Virus record (IMG/VR): IMGVR_UViG_3300022920_000012
Coordinates: 1 to 46,428 of that record
Source of the DNA: a virus
Direction: 5' to 3' (one strand)
DNA: 46,428 nucleotides
Below the pieces are notes generated by a model, which had not been told where the DNA came from, did not search any database, and saw nothing but the letters and a program-made list of their open reading frames with translations. The translations under genes and the position numbers were made by a program. Each line of letters opens with the position of its first letter. Position 1 is the stretch's first letter. Of this stretch, positions 7,128-15,287 are shown piece by piece.

Positions 7128-7848
7128 AAGTCCTGAGATAAAATACAGACGGCAGTTAGATTTCTTAGTGCGGAAGTTGAAACAAGAAATCAATGTTAGC
7201 CTTATACCTGCTCTCAAAGCGTTTGAATCTGAGTATGTTACAGACGCTTACGCTAAGTCACTGGAAGAAGTATTCGATAGAATGAGACGTTCTTTTGATA
7301 ACGTAGGTAAACAAGCGGCTATTGTGTCTAACTCTTTTGTCAATGAATCTAATCAAGTTAATAAGCGTAGATTCTACAAAGCAATGGAAGAAGCAGTAGG
7401 AGTGGATTTGCAATCGGTAGTTAAAAGTGAAAATTTAGAAGATATATTAGTCGCTACAACTAGAGAAAATGTTTCCTTGATAAAATCTATACCTGATGAG
7501 TATTTTAAAAACATAGAATCTATAGTTTTCACTAACACCACTCAAGGTAGAACAGCTTCTTCTATGATCAAACAAATACAGAAACAAGGTAAGGTGACTA
7601 CAAGACGAGCCAAGTTGATAGCTAGAGATCAGAGTTCTAAATTGAATTCAGCTCTAAACCAGCAACGTCAGAAAAACTTAGGAGTAGAAGAATACATCTG
7701 GAGAACAGCAGGGGACTCCAGAGTAAGGGAAGACCACAATAGCAAGAACGGCAAAATATTCAGATGGGATTCTCCTCCTGCCGACACTGGTCATCCTGGG
7801 CAAGATATACAATGTAGGTGTGTTGCGCAACCTATAATAAACATTTAA
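7105..7848 (+). CDS. Minor head protein, MuF-like (phage head morphogenesis)
   Basis: The C-terminal 80 residues match the MuF/SPP1 gp7 domain: LIARDQSSKLNSALNQQRQ, then WRTAGDSRVREDHNSKNGKIF and the Cys/Gly-rich end GHPGQDIQCRCVAQP. Such proteins sit inside or at the portal and are ejected or assist head assembly. Start: ATG 7105 gives the usual N-terminus (EIKYRRQLDFLVRKLKQEI); ATG 7069 is possible, and a TTG at 7024 would overlap portal by 100 nt. Neighbours portal and fibre genes are consistent. Confidence 0.9.
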   Translation: MRAVSSPKSPEIKYRRQLDFLVRKLKQEINVSLIPALKAFESEYVTDAYAKSLEEVFDRMRRSFDNVGKQAAIVSNSFVNESNQVNKRRFYKAMEEAVGVDLQSVVKSENLEDILVATTRENVSLIKSIPDEYFKNIESIVFTNTTQGRTASSMIKQIQKQGKVTTRRAKLIARDQSSKLNSALNQQRQKNLGVEEYIWRTAGDSRVREDHNSKNGKIFRWDSPPADTGHPGQDIQCRCVAQPIINI

Positions 7849-7897
7849 TTGTAAGTCAATACAAACTAAACATTAACGGTAAACAGGTTAAATCGAG

Positions 7898-10741
7898 ATG
7901 AGCACTTATAGTATAAATGGCATAGTAGACTACTCCTCACTACCTATTGTCGCTGATACAGATACCATTGATATCCAAAATGAAGGTAAATTTACATGTT
8001 CCTCGTCAACCGTCCCTCTGCTGATAATGTGGTGCAATACAAGGTTTCGCACATTTGAAGTAACAAATAATTCCCCCTCTACCCCCATATTCATCAGGTT
8101 TTCCGCTGCAAGTAACTCTTCCATAAACGGGGGAGGAAACCTAAATTTCAATGGCGAGTTCATCGATTTATTTACGGCAGATGGTACAACTCCTAATATC
8201 GCTCATACTTTACCGCTCGATTCCGCTGGTGATAAATATGCGAGAGCTTCCCATTTAATAATCGATGGGAAAATATGGGTAAGAGCACCGAACCTGACTA
8301 ATATGTATGGTACGGGCGACCCTCGTGGTATGCACTACACTTACGATGAATCTACTGGAGCGGTAACTTTTGGTGACGGGATCAATGGAGCGATACCTAA
8401 CGGGTTGGTGCAAATCTACAATATTGAACTGCAAGGAAACGGCGTACAAATTAACCACGGTAACACTATCACAACAGTAAACAAGGCATTATGGTGTGAT
8501 GTGGATTTACGCATAGGCGGTTCATATCACGCCACCGATTTCGCCATTTACAACAATACTCAGGAATTTAGAGCCTCGGACGTCGATGATAGTTTCTTGG
8601 TTAATTTCGGATATAGCGGAGACGCGTCCAATAACACTAGGATTCGCACACCTCGTGGGGTTCACGACAACATACGTAAAACGACATATAACACAAACAG
8701 CACCGAAGTTTTTCAGGATGCAGGAAAGAAAACAATAGGTGAGATACGTTGCGACATAGTAGCGCAGAAATCAGGAATATACCCTAGAGTTAGATTTGAT
8801 AATGACGACTCCGCAATACAGGTGCTCAGGGTTTACAGTGGGGGGTCTGGCATATACGCCTCGTACGATGGTGTGAATGGCGGAACGATTGAGGAATTAA
8901 GGTGGTCTACAGGATACTTGAGAACCGACACAATCCCGTTTTCTATAGTGCAACACGCTGGTTCAGGCCAAAATCAATACATAAATAATGTGATCCGAGA
9001 CGGCAATGAATCTTGGTCGGGAGAAATGGAGTTTCCGATATATGGGCGGGAAGGTGAACTTCATGTCGCAAACATGGAACTTCCTAGTGATGCATCGGTG
9101 GATGAATTAATTCATATAGAATCCGCCGCATCGGGTTCCGCCAGTAATATTCTGTTTTTGGGAACGTCTAACTCTGGCACTAGAGATATAAATGTATACG
9201 CAGAGGCTACCTACACATGCAACAATGTAAAAGTACCTAACGATACTAGCTTCGGTAATCAGGCGTCATCCGACTGCGCTTATAACTTTGTGTCCATAAT
9301 TAATCAAACATTTTCGCCAAATGGTGGTTTGCGATCAGCTACTATATATAAAAATGCAACTTATGACGAAGGTGAGCTAGTGTTCCAACCTTACTATAAG
9401 GCGACAGACTCAGCTACAACATTACTATCGGGTGTAGCTGAGTCTGTAATTAATATCACTAGTAGTTTTTATTTGGCAGATACTATCACAAAGGTCCAAG
9501 TAACTTCTAATGCGTTAGCTGGAGTGGAAGCGATAAACTCCATAACGTTAAACGGAGCCAACACCAGTAATTTTGATATTGAATTTAGACTTGCGAATGT
9601 CGGTGACTCTTTCACTGGGAGCTTTGTCGAATTAACATTATCTAATTTTCAAACCTCATTTGATACCTTAGCATTACTTAATTCTAACGAGAGCTGGAAA
9701 GTTCAATATAATGTTATTCGTACAGCAGGAACAGTATCAAATAGCTATTTGAGGGGTATTTTTATAGGATGCGACATAGATCCGCTCTATGTTTGGGAAC
9801 CTATTGGTGCTGAAATTGAATTTACTATGTTCAATATCTTACACGGCTCTCAGTTTGTAATATGGAACACTACTCAATCTAGATATGTAGATATTGGCTT
9901 TGCTGGTATTGACGGGATTTATTCGAATTTACTAGAAGGTATTGATTTTAATGACGGAGATAGCGGTCAGATATGGGTAGCTTATCAAAATGGCCTGACT
10001 GTAATGAACAAAGTTAAGGTTGATTTTACTTTTGGAACTAACAATATATCTATACCTACTACTCAAGATCAACTAGAAGAGTTTAGTTCAGCAAACGGAT
10101 TTATAGACGGTTCTACTGTAACTTGGTTAGGACTAGATCCCAATGATCCTCATATATTGCAATTTGATGCTTCTACTTCTAATTTACCTCAAGATAGTAA
10201 CGGTAATGCAACAGCCGCTAAGTGGGAACTAGCAAGCTGGTATTACTATGCTATTGCTCACATTCCCGATGGCATATTGTTGTTCTTTGATGAGATGGAT
10301 ATAATTGACGGCTCTAACGTCAGACTCAACAATGGAGTCAAGCTAGATAACATTGGTAATAGGCAAATATACTTCACAGATAGAGATAAAAATCTATTTA
10401 CTTCCGATGGCTCTAGCTGGACATTGGGTCAAATGACAGGAAATTACGGAGTTGTTTCTGAAAACGCAATTCCTTCAACTATCGTAGTTACTTCGCCTTT
10501 AAGTTCTTCTCAAGAAGCGAATATAGCATTGATTTCAGAGATCGATTCCTTAATAGAACAGAGATTAGATGTAGCTATATCTACTCGAGCCAGTCAGAGC
10601 TCTTTGAGTAATATTCCTACTTCTCCTTTGTTGAGCAACGATTCTAGATTGGATAATCTTGATGCACCTGTAAGCGGAGTGTCTATTTCTGAACAAGATA
10701 AGAACGATATTGCTACCAAAGTGTGGGATGAGGAATTATAA
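7898..10741 (+). CDS. Large head-module fibre-like structural protein, 947 aa
   Basis: Located between MuF and the prohead protease, where some phages encode capsid fibres or decorations. It has no enzyme motif. The sequence is beta-rich with many Ser/Thr/Asn/Gly, as in fibre shafts and beta-helices. The last 25 residues (SEQDKNDIATKVWDEEL) resemble the repeat-like C-termini of capsid-associated fibres. The first roughly 1.4 kb (to about 9350) uses many G/C-ending codons, unlike the AT-rich second half, and a 15-bp inverted repeat lies near the change (9404-9447). I infer a mosaic surface protein; a tail-spike or glycan-binding role cannot be excluded. Confidence 0.6.
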   Translation: MSTYSINGIVDYSSLPIVADTDTIDIQNEGKFTCSSSTVPLLIMWCNTRFRTFEVTNNSPSTPIFIRFSAASNSSINGGGNLNFNGEFIDLFTADGTTPNIAHTLPLDSAGDKYARASHLIIDGKIWVRAPNLTNMYGTGDPRGMHYTYDESTGAVTFGDGINGAIPNGLVQIYNIELQGNGVQINHGNTITTVNKALWCDVDLRIGGSYHATDFAIYNNTQEFRASDVDDSFLVNFGYSGDASNNTRIRTPRGVHDNIRKTTYNTNSTEVFQDAGKKTIGEIRCDIVAQKSGIYPRVRFDNDDSAIQVLRVYSGGSGIYASYDGVNGGTIEELRWSTGYLRTDTIPFSIVQHAGSGQNQYINNVIRDGNESWSGEMEFPIYGREGELHVANMELPSDASVDELIHIESAASGSASNILFLGTSNSGTRDINVYAEATYTCNNVKVPNDTSFGNQASSDCAYNFVSIINQTFSPNGGLRSATIYKNATYDEGELVFQPYYKATDSATTLLSGVAESVINITSSFYLADTITKVQVTSNALAGVEAINSITLNGANTSNFDIEFRLANVGDSFTGSFVELTLSNFQTSFDTLALLNSNESWKVQYNVIRTAGTVSNSYLRGIFIGCDIDPLYVWEPIGAEIEFTMFNILHGSQFVIWNTTQSRYVDIGFAGIDGIYSNLLEGIDFNDGDSGQIWVAYQNGLTVMNKVKVDFTFGTNNISIPTTQDQLEEFSSANGFIDGSTVTWLGLDPNDPHILQFDASTSNLPQDSNGNATAAKWELASWYYYAIAHIPDGILLFFDEMDIIDGSNVRLNNGVKLDNIGNRQIYFTDRDKNLFTSDGSSWTLGQMTGNYGVVSENAIPSTIVVTSPLSSSQEANIALISEIDSLIEQRLDVAISTRASQSSLSNIPTSPLLSNDSRLDNLDAPVSGVSISEQDKNDIATKVWDEEL
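9404..9447. repeat. 15-bp perfect inverted repeat inside the 947-codon gene
   Basis: ACAGACTCAGCTACA (9404-9418) and TGTAGCTGAGTCTGT (9433-9447) are exact reverse complements with a 14-base loop. They are in frame in the coding sequence (KATDSATT...SGVAESV) and lie where codon use changes from GC-richer to AT-rich. The repeat could be a recombination joint or an mRNA hairpin. Confidence 0.85.
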
Positions 10742-10743
10742 TA

Positions 10744-11016
10744 ATGCCTACTGCTAGAGAACGCTTATTAGAACTATCGGCTCTTCCTAGCGGTAATTCT
10801 GCGAGACAACATATTGTTAATACCGTATCTTCTGTAGTGTTGATCCCTGAGCAGGGGGATATTATCGACACTGAAATAGATCAACAGATATTAAGTGTCG
10901 ATATAATTTTAAATCAGATAGATGAAGAAATAATAGATGTTTCTATTGGAGAAACTATCGAAGAATATAAAATAGAGGATAATACAGATGGCGATACAAT
11001 TCAAGAATATTGTTAA
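10744..11016 (+). CDS. Acidic hypothetical protein, 90 aa, head module
   Basis: Starts 2 nt after the fibre-like gene and overlaps the next by 29 nt. It begins MPTARERLLELSALPSGNSARQH and continues as a very acidic beta-type chain with repeated short phrases (IDTEIDQQILSVDIIL, IDEEIIDVSIGETIEEY). Family not recognised; coupling to its neighbours suggests a subunit or assembly partner of the head-associated fibre. Confidence 0.6.
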   Translation: MPTARERLLELSALPSGNSARQHIVNTVSSVVLIPEQGDIIDTEIDQQILSVDIILNQIDEEIIDVSIGETIEEYKIEDNTDGDTIQEYC

Positions 11017-11308
11017 AGAGAGTAACTATAGTAAGCACTATTCTTTTGCTGATTCTAGAGACTTAACGGGTTACGAACTAAGAATACAGTTGAGATCCAA
11101 ATCTGATTCGGAAGTTGTTAATTCTATAGACCGATTAATAACCGATACTATAGAATCCAACACTAAGTTCGTAGTAAATCTAACCCCTTCAGATTTGAAT
11201 ATACCTGAAGGGGAATATGTGTTGGGTGCTCAGATATTCAATACTACAACTGAAGAATCTAAAGAATCATTGAGTTACATTAAAATTGTGAAACAATGGG
11301 TCTATTAA
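10988..11308 (+). CDS. Hypothetical head-module protein, 106 aa, beta-sandwich-like
   Basis: Pattern of alternating strands (YELRIQLRSKSDSEVV, KFVVNLTPSDLNIPEGEYVLGAQIF, SLSYIKIVKQWVY) resembles BppU/Ig-like N-terminal domains of phage fibre attachment proteins, where SDLNIPEGEY is a turn typical of such folds. Probably a linker or cap of the preceding fibre-like protein. The resemblance is by eye only. Confidence 0.55.
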   Translation: MAIQFKNIVKESNYSKHYSFADSRDLTGYELRIQLRSKSDSEVVNSIDRLITDTIESNTKFVVNLTPSDLNIPEGEYVLGAQIFNTTTEESKESLSYIKIVKQWVY

Positions 11309-11374
11309 CGCCAAATAACTTTACTAAATACGAAACATTAGTTATGATTGAGAAAAATAGTTAGGGTTATTTTA

Positions 11375-12523
11375 ATGCTTTTAAAAGACAGACTACAAAT
11401 AGCTAGTCAGAGAGAATATACTGACGAAGGGTTTTTGAAAGTCCCAGCTAGAATATCTAGAACTGGAATACAAGAATACCTAGCTATAGAATTAGATGCT
11501 CCTGGTAGAGAACACAATGATAAGATAAGAGTGTATCGTTCTCCTGAAGAAGTGTTTTCAGATATTTCACTAGCTTCTTTTTCTAGAAAACCTGTTACCG
11601 ATAACCATCCTCCAGAATTAGTTAGCCCTTCAAATTCAAAACAATATTCAGTAGGAATGTCAGATCCTGAGATAACTCGGGACGGAGATTTCGTAACGGC
11701 TATATTAAATATAACTGACGAAGAAGCCATTAAGAATATTGAGTCGGGTAAAGTAGAATTGTCCAATGGCTATACCGCCGACATAGATTGGACTCCAGGA
11801 GTTACTCCGGAAGGCGAGCAGTACGACGCAATCCAGAGGAACATAAAGGGCAATCACATTGCGATTGTCAAACGTGGTCGCGCAGGATCTTCCTGTCGAG
11901 TGGCCGATAACTCACCTGAAAGTGGAGAAGTCAAAATGGCTAAAATCACAATTGATGGGGTGGATTACGAAGTGTCAGATCAAGCTGCTCAAGCTGTTAA
12001 TAAAGTACAGACGCGACTTACTGATACGGAAAATGAAGCCGAAAAGAAAGACGAAGAACTGAAGAAGAAAGAAGATGAAATGGAGGAGGCTGAAAAAGAA
12101 GCCAAGAAATCCGAAGACTCTTTAAAAGCTCAGTTAGATGATGCTGTTTCTAAAGTCCCTACTGCCAAAGTTATTGATCAGATGGTTTCTGATAGAACTA
12201 AACTGGTAGATTCGGTTAAGAAGATCCAACCTAACATCGTAGTAGATGGTAAGGATAAGCAAACTCTGATGAAAGAAGTGGTGGCCGCTAATTGTTCTAA
12301 CGTTCAATTGGATTCAGCTTCTGAAGATTATATTGAAGCTCGATTCGACATGCTAGTCGAATCGGCTACAGCTAATCCTCAGCATCATTTAGACCAAGCC
12401 TTTGTAACTCAGGTTACTGACTCAGAAGGTAAGGTAATCGACAATCGCCCTGCTGACATTATCGCTCGTGAAAAGATGATGAAAGACAGCCAAAACGCAT
12501 GGAAATCTGGAGGTAACGAATAA
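11375..12523 (+). CDS. Prohead protease fused to scaffold, DUF2213 family
   Basis: The 382-residue protein has two parts. Residues 1-180 match DUF2213 protease-like proteins (EYTDEGFLKVPARISRTGIQEY; SFSRKPVTDNHPPELV; GNHIAIVKRGRAG), which cleave scaffold and capsid during maturation; the His of DNHPP and the GRAG region are family features. Residues 188-382 are a scaffold: IDGVDYEVSDQAAQAVNK, a highly charged coiled coil (about 215-260, EKKDEELKKKEDEMEEAE), then a globular end. ATG 11375 has AGGG 8 nt upstream and is preferred to TTG 11348. Confidence 0.85.
   Translation: MLLKDRLQIASQREYTDEGFLKVPARISRTGIQEYLAIELDAPGREHNDKIRVYRSPEEVFSDISLASFSRKPVTDNHPPELVSPSNSKQYSVGMSDPEITRDGDFVTAILNITDEEAIKNIESGKVELSNGYTADIDWTPGVTPEGEQYDAIQRNIKGNHIAIVKRGRAGSSCRVADNSPESGEVKMAKITIDGVDYEVSDQAAQAVNKVQTRLTDTENEAEKKDEELKKKEDEMEEAEKEAKKSEDSLKAQLDDAVSKVPTAKVIDQMVSDRTKLVDSVKKIQPNIVVDGKDKQTLMKEVVAANCSNVQLDSASEDYIEARFDMLVESATANPQHHLDQAFVTQVTDSEGKVIDNRPADIIAREKMMKDSQNAWKSGGNE
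11936..12523 (+). CDS. Nested scaffolding protein from an internal start (putative)
   Basis: An in-frame ATG at 11936 inside the protease gene is preceded by GGAG with 8-nt spacing and begins MAKITIDGVDYEV, the usual N-terminus of stand-alone scaffolds. Translation would give a 195-residue coiled-coil scaffold without the protease, as in lambda C/Nu3. The internal start is inferred from the ribosome site and domain border only. Confidence 0.5.
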   Translation: MAKITIDGVDYEVSDQAAQAVNKVQTRLTDTENEAEKKDEELKKKEDEMEEAEKEAKKSEDSLKAQLDDAVSKVPTAKVIDQMVSDRTKLVDSVKKIQPNIVVDGKDKQTLMKEVVAANCSNVQLDSASEDYIEARFDMLVESATANPQHHLDQAFVTQVTDSEGKVIDNRPADIIAREKMMKDSQNAWKSGGNE

Positions 12524-13005
12524 TGAGTGTTCAAACTTCATATTCAATCAATCAAGCGGTAGCTTATGCAGGTATGTTATATGCTCAAGCTCCTCATAAT
12601 ATTTCTTCTTTCGCTGTAGAAACTGTAGCTGGTATTGGATTCGCAGTAGCAGTTAAACGAGGAACCGATTTAGAACAACAATGTGATCTAGCTGGCAGTG
12701 CTGATTTCGTAGGCATTACTCTTCGATCTTTGGATCGAGAAGCTATCGCTAATACTGGAGCTATTAATTACAGTCGTTATGAAACAGCTGGAGTTATGCG
12801 TAAAGGTTATGTATGGGCAGTATGCCCTACAGGTTGTAATCCTGGAGATTCAGTAAAGTACACTGATGACACTGGGGTTCTGGATGCTGGTTCTGCAGGA
12901 GCTGGTGAAACTCAACTAGATGGCGCAAATTGGGAAACTGCTGCTTCGGCTGGTGGTTTGGCAGTTCTTCGTCTAGAATCTGACGCTGTAACGGCTGGTT
13001 CATAA
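12523..13005 (+). CDS. Capsid decoration / structural cement protein
   Basis: The 160-residue Ala/Gly-rich protein overlaps the protease stop (TAATG) and precedes the capsid gene, the normal slot of a head decoration protein. It has the DUF2190/cement-like sequence pattern: FAVETVAGIGFAVAVKRGTDLEQQ, FVGITLRSLD, GVMRKGYVWAVCPTGCNPGDSVKY. These pack on the outside of HK97-fold capsids and stabilise them. Trimer formation is inferred from the family. Confidence 0.75.
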   Translation: MSVQTSYSINQAVAYAGMLYAQAPHNISSFAVETVAGIGFAVAVKRGTDLEQQCDLAGSADFVGITLRSLDREAIANTGAINYSRYETAGVMRKGYVWAVCPTGCNPGDSVKYTDDTGVLDAGSAGAGETQLDGANWETAASAGGLAVLRLESDAVTAGS

Positions 13006-13018
13006 TCGGAGGATAATT

Positions 13019-14065
13019 ATGAAAACTATTAAATTGAAAGACGGTTCAACTCTGGTCATGGACGGTATGAGCGCAGTTCACACTAGCGGTCCTAGTTCTA
13101 GACAAGTGCATCTAGACGTAGCTATTTCTATGGCTATTGGTAACGGTATCATGGATGCAGATGGCGCGGTATTCTTCCAACGTCAACTAGAGCATATTAA
13201 GGCTCGTAGCTATGATGTTAAGTATGCTGAGTTAAAAGCTCGTTCTCTATTCCCAGTTAGTAACGAAGGTGGTGCGGGTATCACATCTATTACTTATCGT
13301 ACTTATGATCAAGCTGGTTCTGCTAAAATCATCAATGCTTATGCTGATGATTTGCCTCGTGCGGATGTAGCAGGTAAGGAAACCACTATTCCTGTTCGTT
13401 CAGTGGGTATTTCTTACGGTTACAACTTGGATGAGATTCAAGCTTCTCAGTTGACAGGTATGTCATTAGATCAACGTCGTGCTAATGCTGCTCGTCGTTC
13501 TAATGAACAAGTTGTTAATGATGTGGCTTTCTTCGGAGACGCTGAATCTAATCTTCCGGGATTATTTAGCAATCCTAATATCCCAACAGGTGCGGTAGTT
13601 AATCCTGGTTCTGGTACTGAATGGGTTAACAAGACTCCGGATCAAATCTTATTTGACGTTAACGATTTGTTCGCTGACATTTTTGAGACAACTAACATGG
13701 TCGAGCAAGGTAATACGTTACTTATGCCTCCTGCTCAGTGGTCTTACATTATGTCTACTCCTCGTTCTAGCAATAGCGACACTACCATTGCTCAGTACTT
13801 GGCGAACAATAGCCCGTATCTAAACAGCATTGAAGATATGATCCCTATTAACGAATGTTCCGCAGCCAATAATCCAGAATTGTCTACGGATGCGATGGTA
13901 GCTTATGATCGTAACCCTGATAAACTTCAATTGGAAATTCCAGTTGAATTGGAAATGCTACCTATCCAGCAGAAGAATTTGGAATTTGTTGTTCCAGGTC
14001 GTTCTCGATTAGCTGGATTGAACATTTATTATCCAATGTCACTTGCTATTGCTACGGGGATTTAA
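13019..14065 (+). CDS. Major capsid protein, DUF2184 family (HK97 fold)
   Basis: 348 residues. Family signatures include RQVHLDVAISMAIGNGI, ELKARSLFPVSNEGGAG, ISYGYNLDEIQASQ and TLLMPPAQWSYIMSTPRSS. The upstream GGAGG-type site (CGGAGGATAATTATG) is strong and the codon use favours T/A-ending highly expressed codons, both fitting the most abundant virion protein. Proteolytic trimming by the upstream protease is possible but no cleavage site is evident. Confidence 0.93.
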   Translation: MKTIKLKDGSTLVMDGMSAVHTSGPSSRQVHLDVAISMAIGNGIMDADGAVFFQRQLEHIKARSYDVKYAELKARSLFPVSNEGGAGITSITYRTYDQAGSAKIINAYADDLPRADVAGKETTIPVRSVGISYGYNLDEIQASQLTGMSLDQRRANAARRSNEQVVNDVAFFGDAESNLPGLFSNPNIPTGAVVNPGSGTEWVNKTPDQILFDVNDLFADIFETTNMVEQGNTLLMPPAQWSYIMSTPRSSNSDTTIAQYLANNSPYLNSIEDMIPINECSAANNPELSTDAMVAYDRNPDKLQLEIPVELEMLPIQQKNLEFVVPGRSRLAGLNIYYPMSLAIATGI

Positions 14066-14067
14066 TC

Positions 14068-14364
14068 ATGTCTGGGATCACAAACAACACTGCTCGTCAA
14101 TTTAACTTAAAAACTATCAATGAAAACGGAAGTAGAGTTACCGTTAGGATCGCACCAGGATTTAACGTGGTTGAAGATTCTCACTGGGTTTCTTTTGTTT
14201 CCAAAGACGGTAAGAAAGTTGACCCTTATGTCGCTGAACTCAAAAAGAAAGGTCAACTTTCTTTTGGTAAAGAGGAAGACGACAAGGAGCTAGATCAAGA
14301 CCCTGACACTAAGTCTAAGTCTAAATCTGTACCAGCTCCAAAGGCTAAAAAGACTGACAAGTAG
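14068..14364 (+). CDS. Small lysine-rich head protein, 98 aa
   Basis: Starts just after the capsid stop. N-terminal 65 residues form a compact beta segment (RVTVRIAPGFNVVEDSHWVSFVSKD); the C-terminal third is charged and low-complexity (EEDDKELDQDPDTKSKSKS, PAPKAKKTDK). Position suggests a head accessory or head-tail joining factor; family not recognised. Confidence 0.6.
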   Translation: MSGITNNTARQFNLKTINENGSRVTVRIAPGFNVVEDSHWVSFVSKDGKKVDPYVAELKKKGQLSFGKEEDDKELDQDPDTKSKSKSVPAPKAKKTDK

Positions 14365-14373
14365 TAAGTAATA

Positions 14374-14449
14374 AGAATGAGCCTTGATTTATTTCGAGGC
14401 TCATTCTAATTGTACATACTTAACGTAGGGAATGCACAATTAGAATGAG
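14374..14449 (+). promoter_or_regulatory. Three-arm mutually exclusive hairpin (attenuator-like switch)
   Basis: Arm A AGAATGAGCCT (14374-14384) pairs perfectly over 11 bp with arm B AGGCTCATTCT (14397-14407). Arm B extended, CTCATTCTAATTGT (14400-14413), also pairs perfectly over 14 bp with arm C ACAATTAGAATGAG (14436-14449). A-B and B-C cannot form together. Arm C holds the only Shine-Dalgarno-like GAG before the ATG at 14458. A-B would leave the next gene open; B-C would hide its ribosome site. There is no U-tract, so a simple terminator is less likely. Confidence 0.75.
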
Positions 14450-14457
14450 ATCATCTT

Positions 14458-14898
14458 ATGGGTATTAATGAGATAAATAGTAAAGGGCTTTCTACAGTGA
14501 ACGAATTATCAGAAGCTAGGCTGTGGAAAACTTTAGACAATATCTCAGAAAGACTAGGTACTATAGAAGAAAGACTCGCAGAAGTAGTTAGATTAGAAGA
14601 AAGAGTTAATAGCCATGAGCAAGCTCTTTCTAGATATGGTAACAGATTGGATACTCACGATAAGCGAATACATGACTCGGAAATATGGCAAGCTAGTTAC
14701 GGAGATAAATCTTCGTTGGAGAGAACAATATCCTCAATAAAAAAGGACTTACATGACACCAGACTTAAGATAGAAGATCTTGAGTCTAACGGAAACATAC
14801 GTAGGGGTCAGCGAGACATAAGTAAAGAGATTTTCAAATGGGTAGCTGGTATATTAGGTGCGATATTGGTTTACACACTCACTAAGGGTTCACAATGA
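14458..14898 (+). CDS. Coiled-coil protein with C-terminal membrane anchor, 146 aa
   Basis: Residues about 10-110 are a long heptad-type helix (TIEERLAEVVRLEERVNSHE, RLDTHDKRIHDSE, SIKKDLHDTRLKIEDLES). The end has one transmembrane segment, KWVAGILGAILVYTL (about 127-142). The layout resembles XhlA-type haemolysin/holin accessory proteins, but the gene sits between capsid and head-tail connector genes, not with the lysis genes. It could be a membrane-acting virion or lysis factor. Expression probably depends on the switch just upstream. Confidence 0.6.
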   Translation: MGINEINSKGLSTVNELSEARLWKTLDNISERLGTIEERLAEVVRLEERVNSHEQALSRYGNRLDTHDKRIHDSEIWQASYGDKSSLERTISSIKKDLHDTRLKIEDLESNGNIRRGQRDISKEIFKWVAGILGAILVYTLTKGSQ

Positions 14899-15287
14899 GT
14901 ATTAGTGTTTCGGAATTTAGAATTAGGTTTCCCGAGTTTTCAGATGAAGCTGAGTACTCGGATCCCAGAGTCTTGTTGTTTATAGGAGACTCTACTGCGT
15001 ATATAGGTACGGATGAGTTGAGATGGGGAAACAAATACAACCTAGCCCAATCTTATTTGTCAGCTCATTTATTGATATCAGCTGAGAAAACGGAACTGGG
15101 AGATATATCATCTAGTTCCGGAACAATACAGTCTAAGTCCGCAGGAGGAGTCTCAGTATCTAAATCAGTAGTTGCCAAAGACCGATCCGATTTAGATGAT
15201 TTTTATATAGGTACTTCTTACGGTCAACAGTTCCTAAATATTAGGAACTTATGTTTTGCTGGCGGCATAGTAGCAAATAAATTATGA
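14895..15287 (+). CDS. Head-tail connector, DUF4054 family
   Basis: 130 residues with the family pattern: SVSEFRIRFPEFSDEAEYSD at the start, helical middle (NLAQSYLSAHLLIS), Ser/Gly loop SSSGTIQSKSAGGVSVSK, and end SYGQQFLNIRNLCFAGG. DUF4054 proteins are adaptor subunits below the portal (gp6/gp15-like). The start overlaps the previous stop by 4 nt. Confidence 0.85.
   Translation: MSISVSEFRIRFPEFSDEAEYSDPRVLLFIGDSTAYIGTDELRWGNKYNLAQSYLSAHLLISAEKTELGDISSSSGTIQSKSAGGVSVSKSVVAKDRSDLDDFYIGTSYGQQFLNIRNLCFAGGIVANKL

Noticed and set aside
14374-14407. Rho-independent terminator after the head genes
   Set aside because: The stem is strong but no U-tract follows, and the arm B/C pairing gives a more complete explanation.
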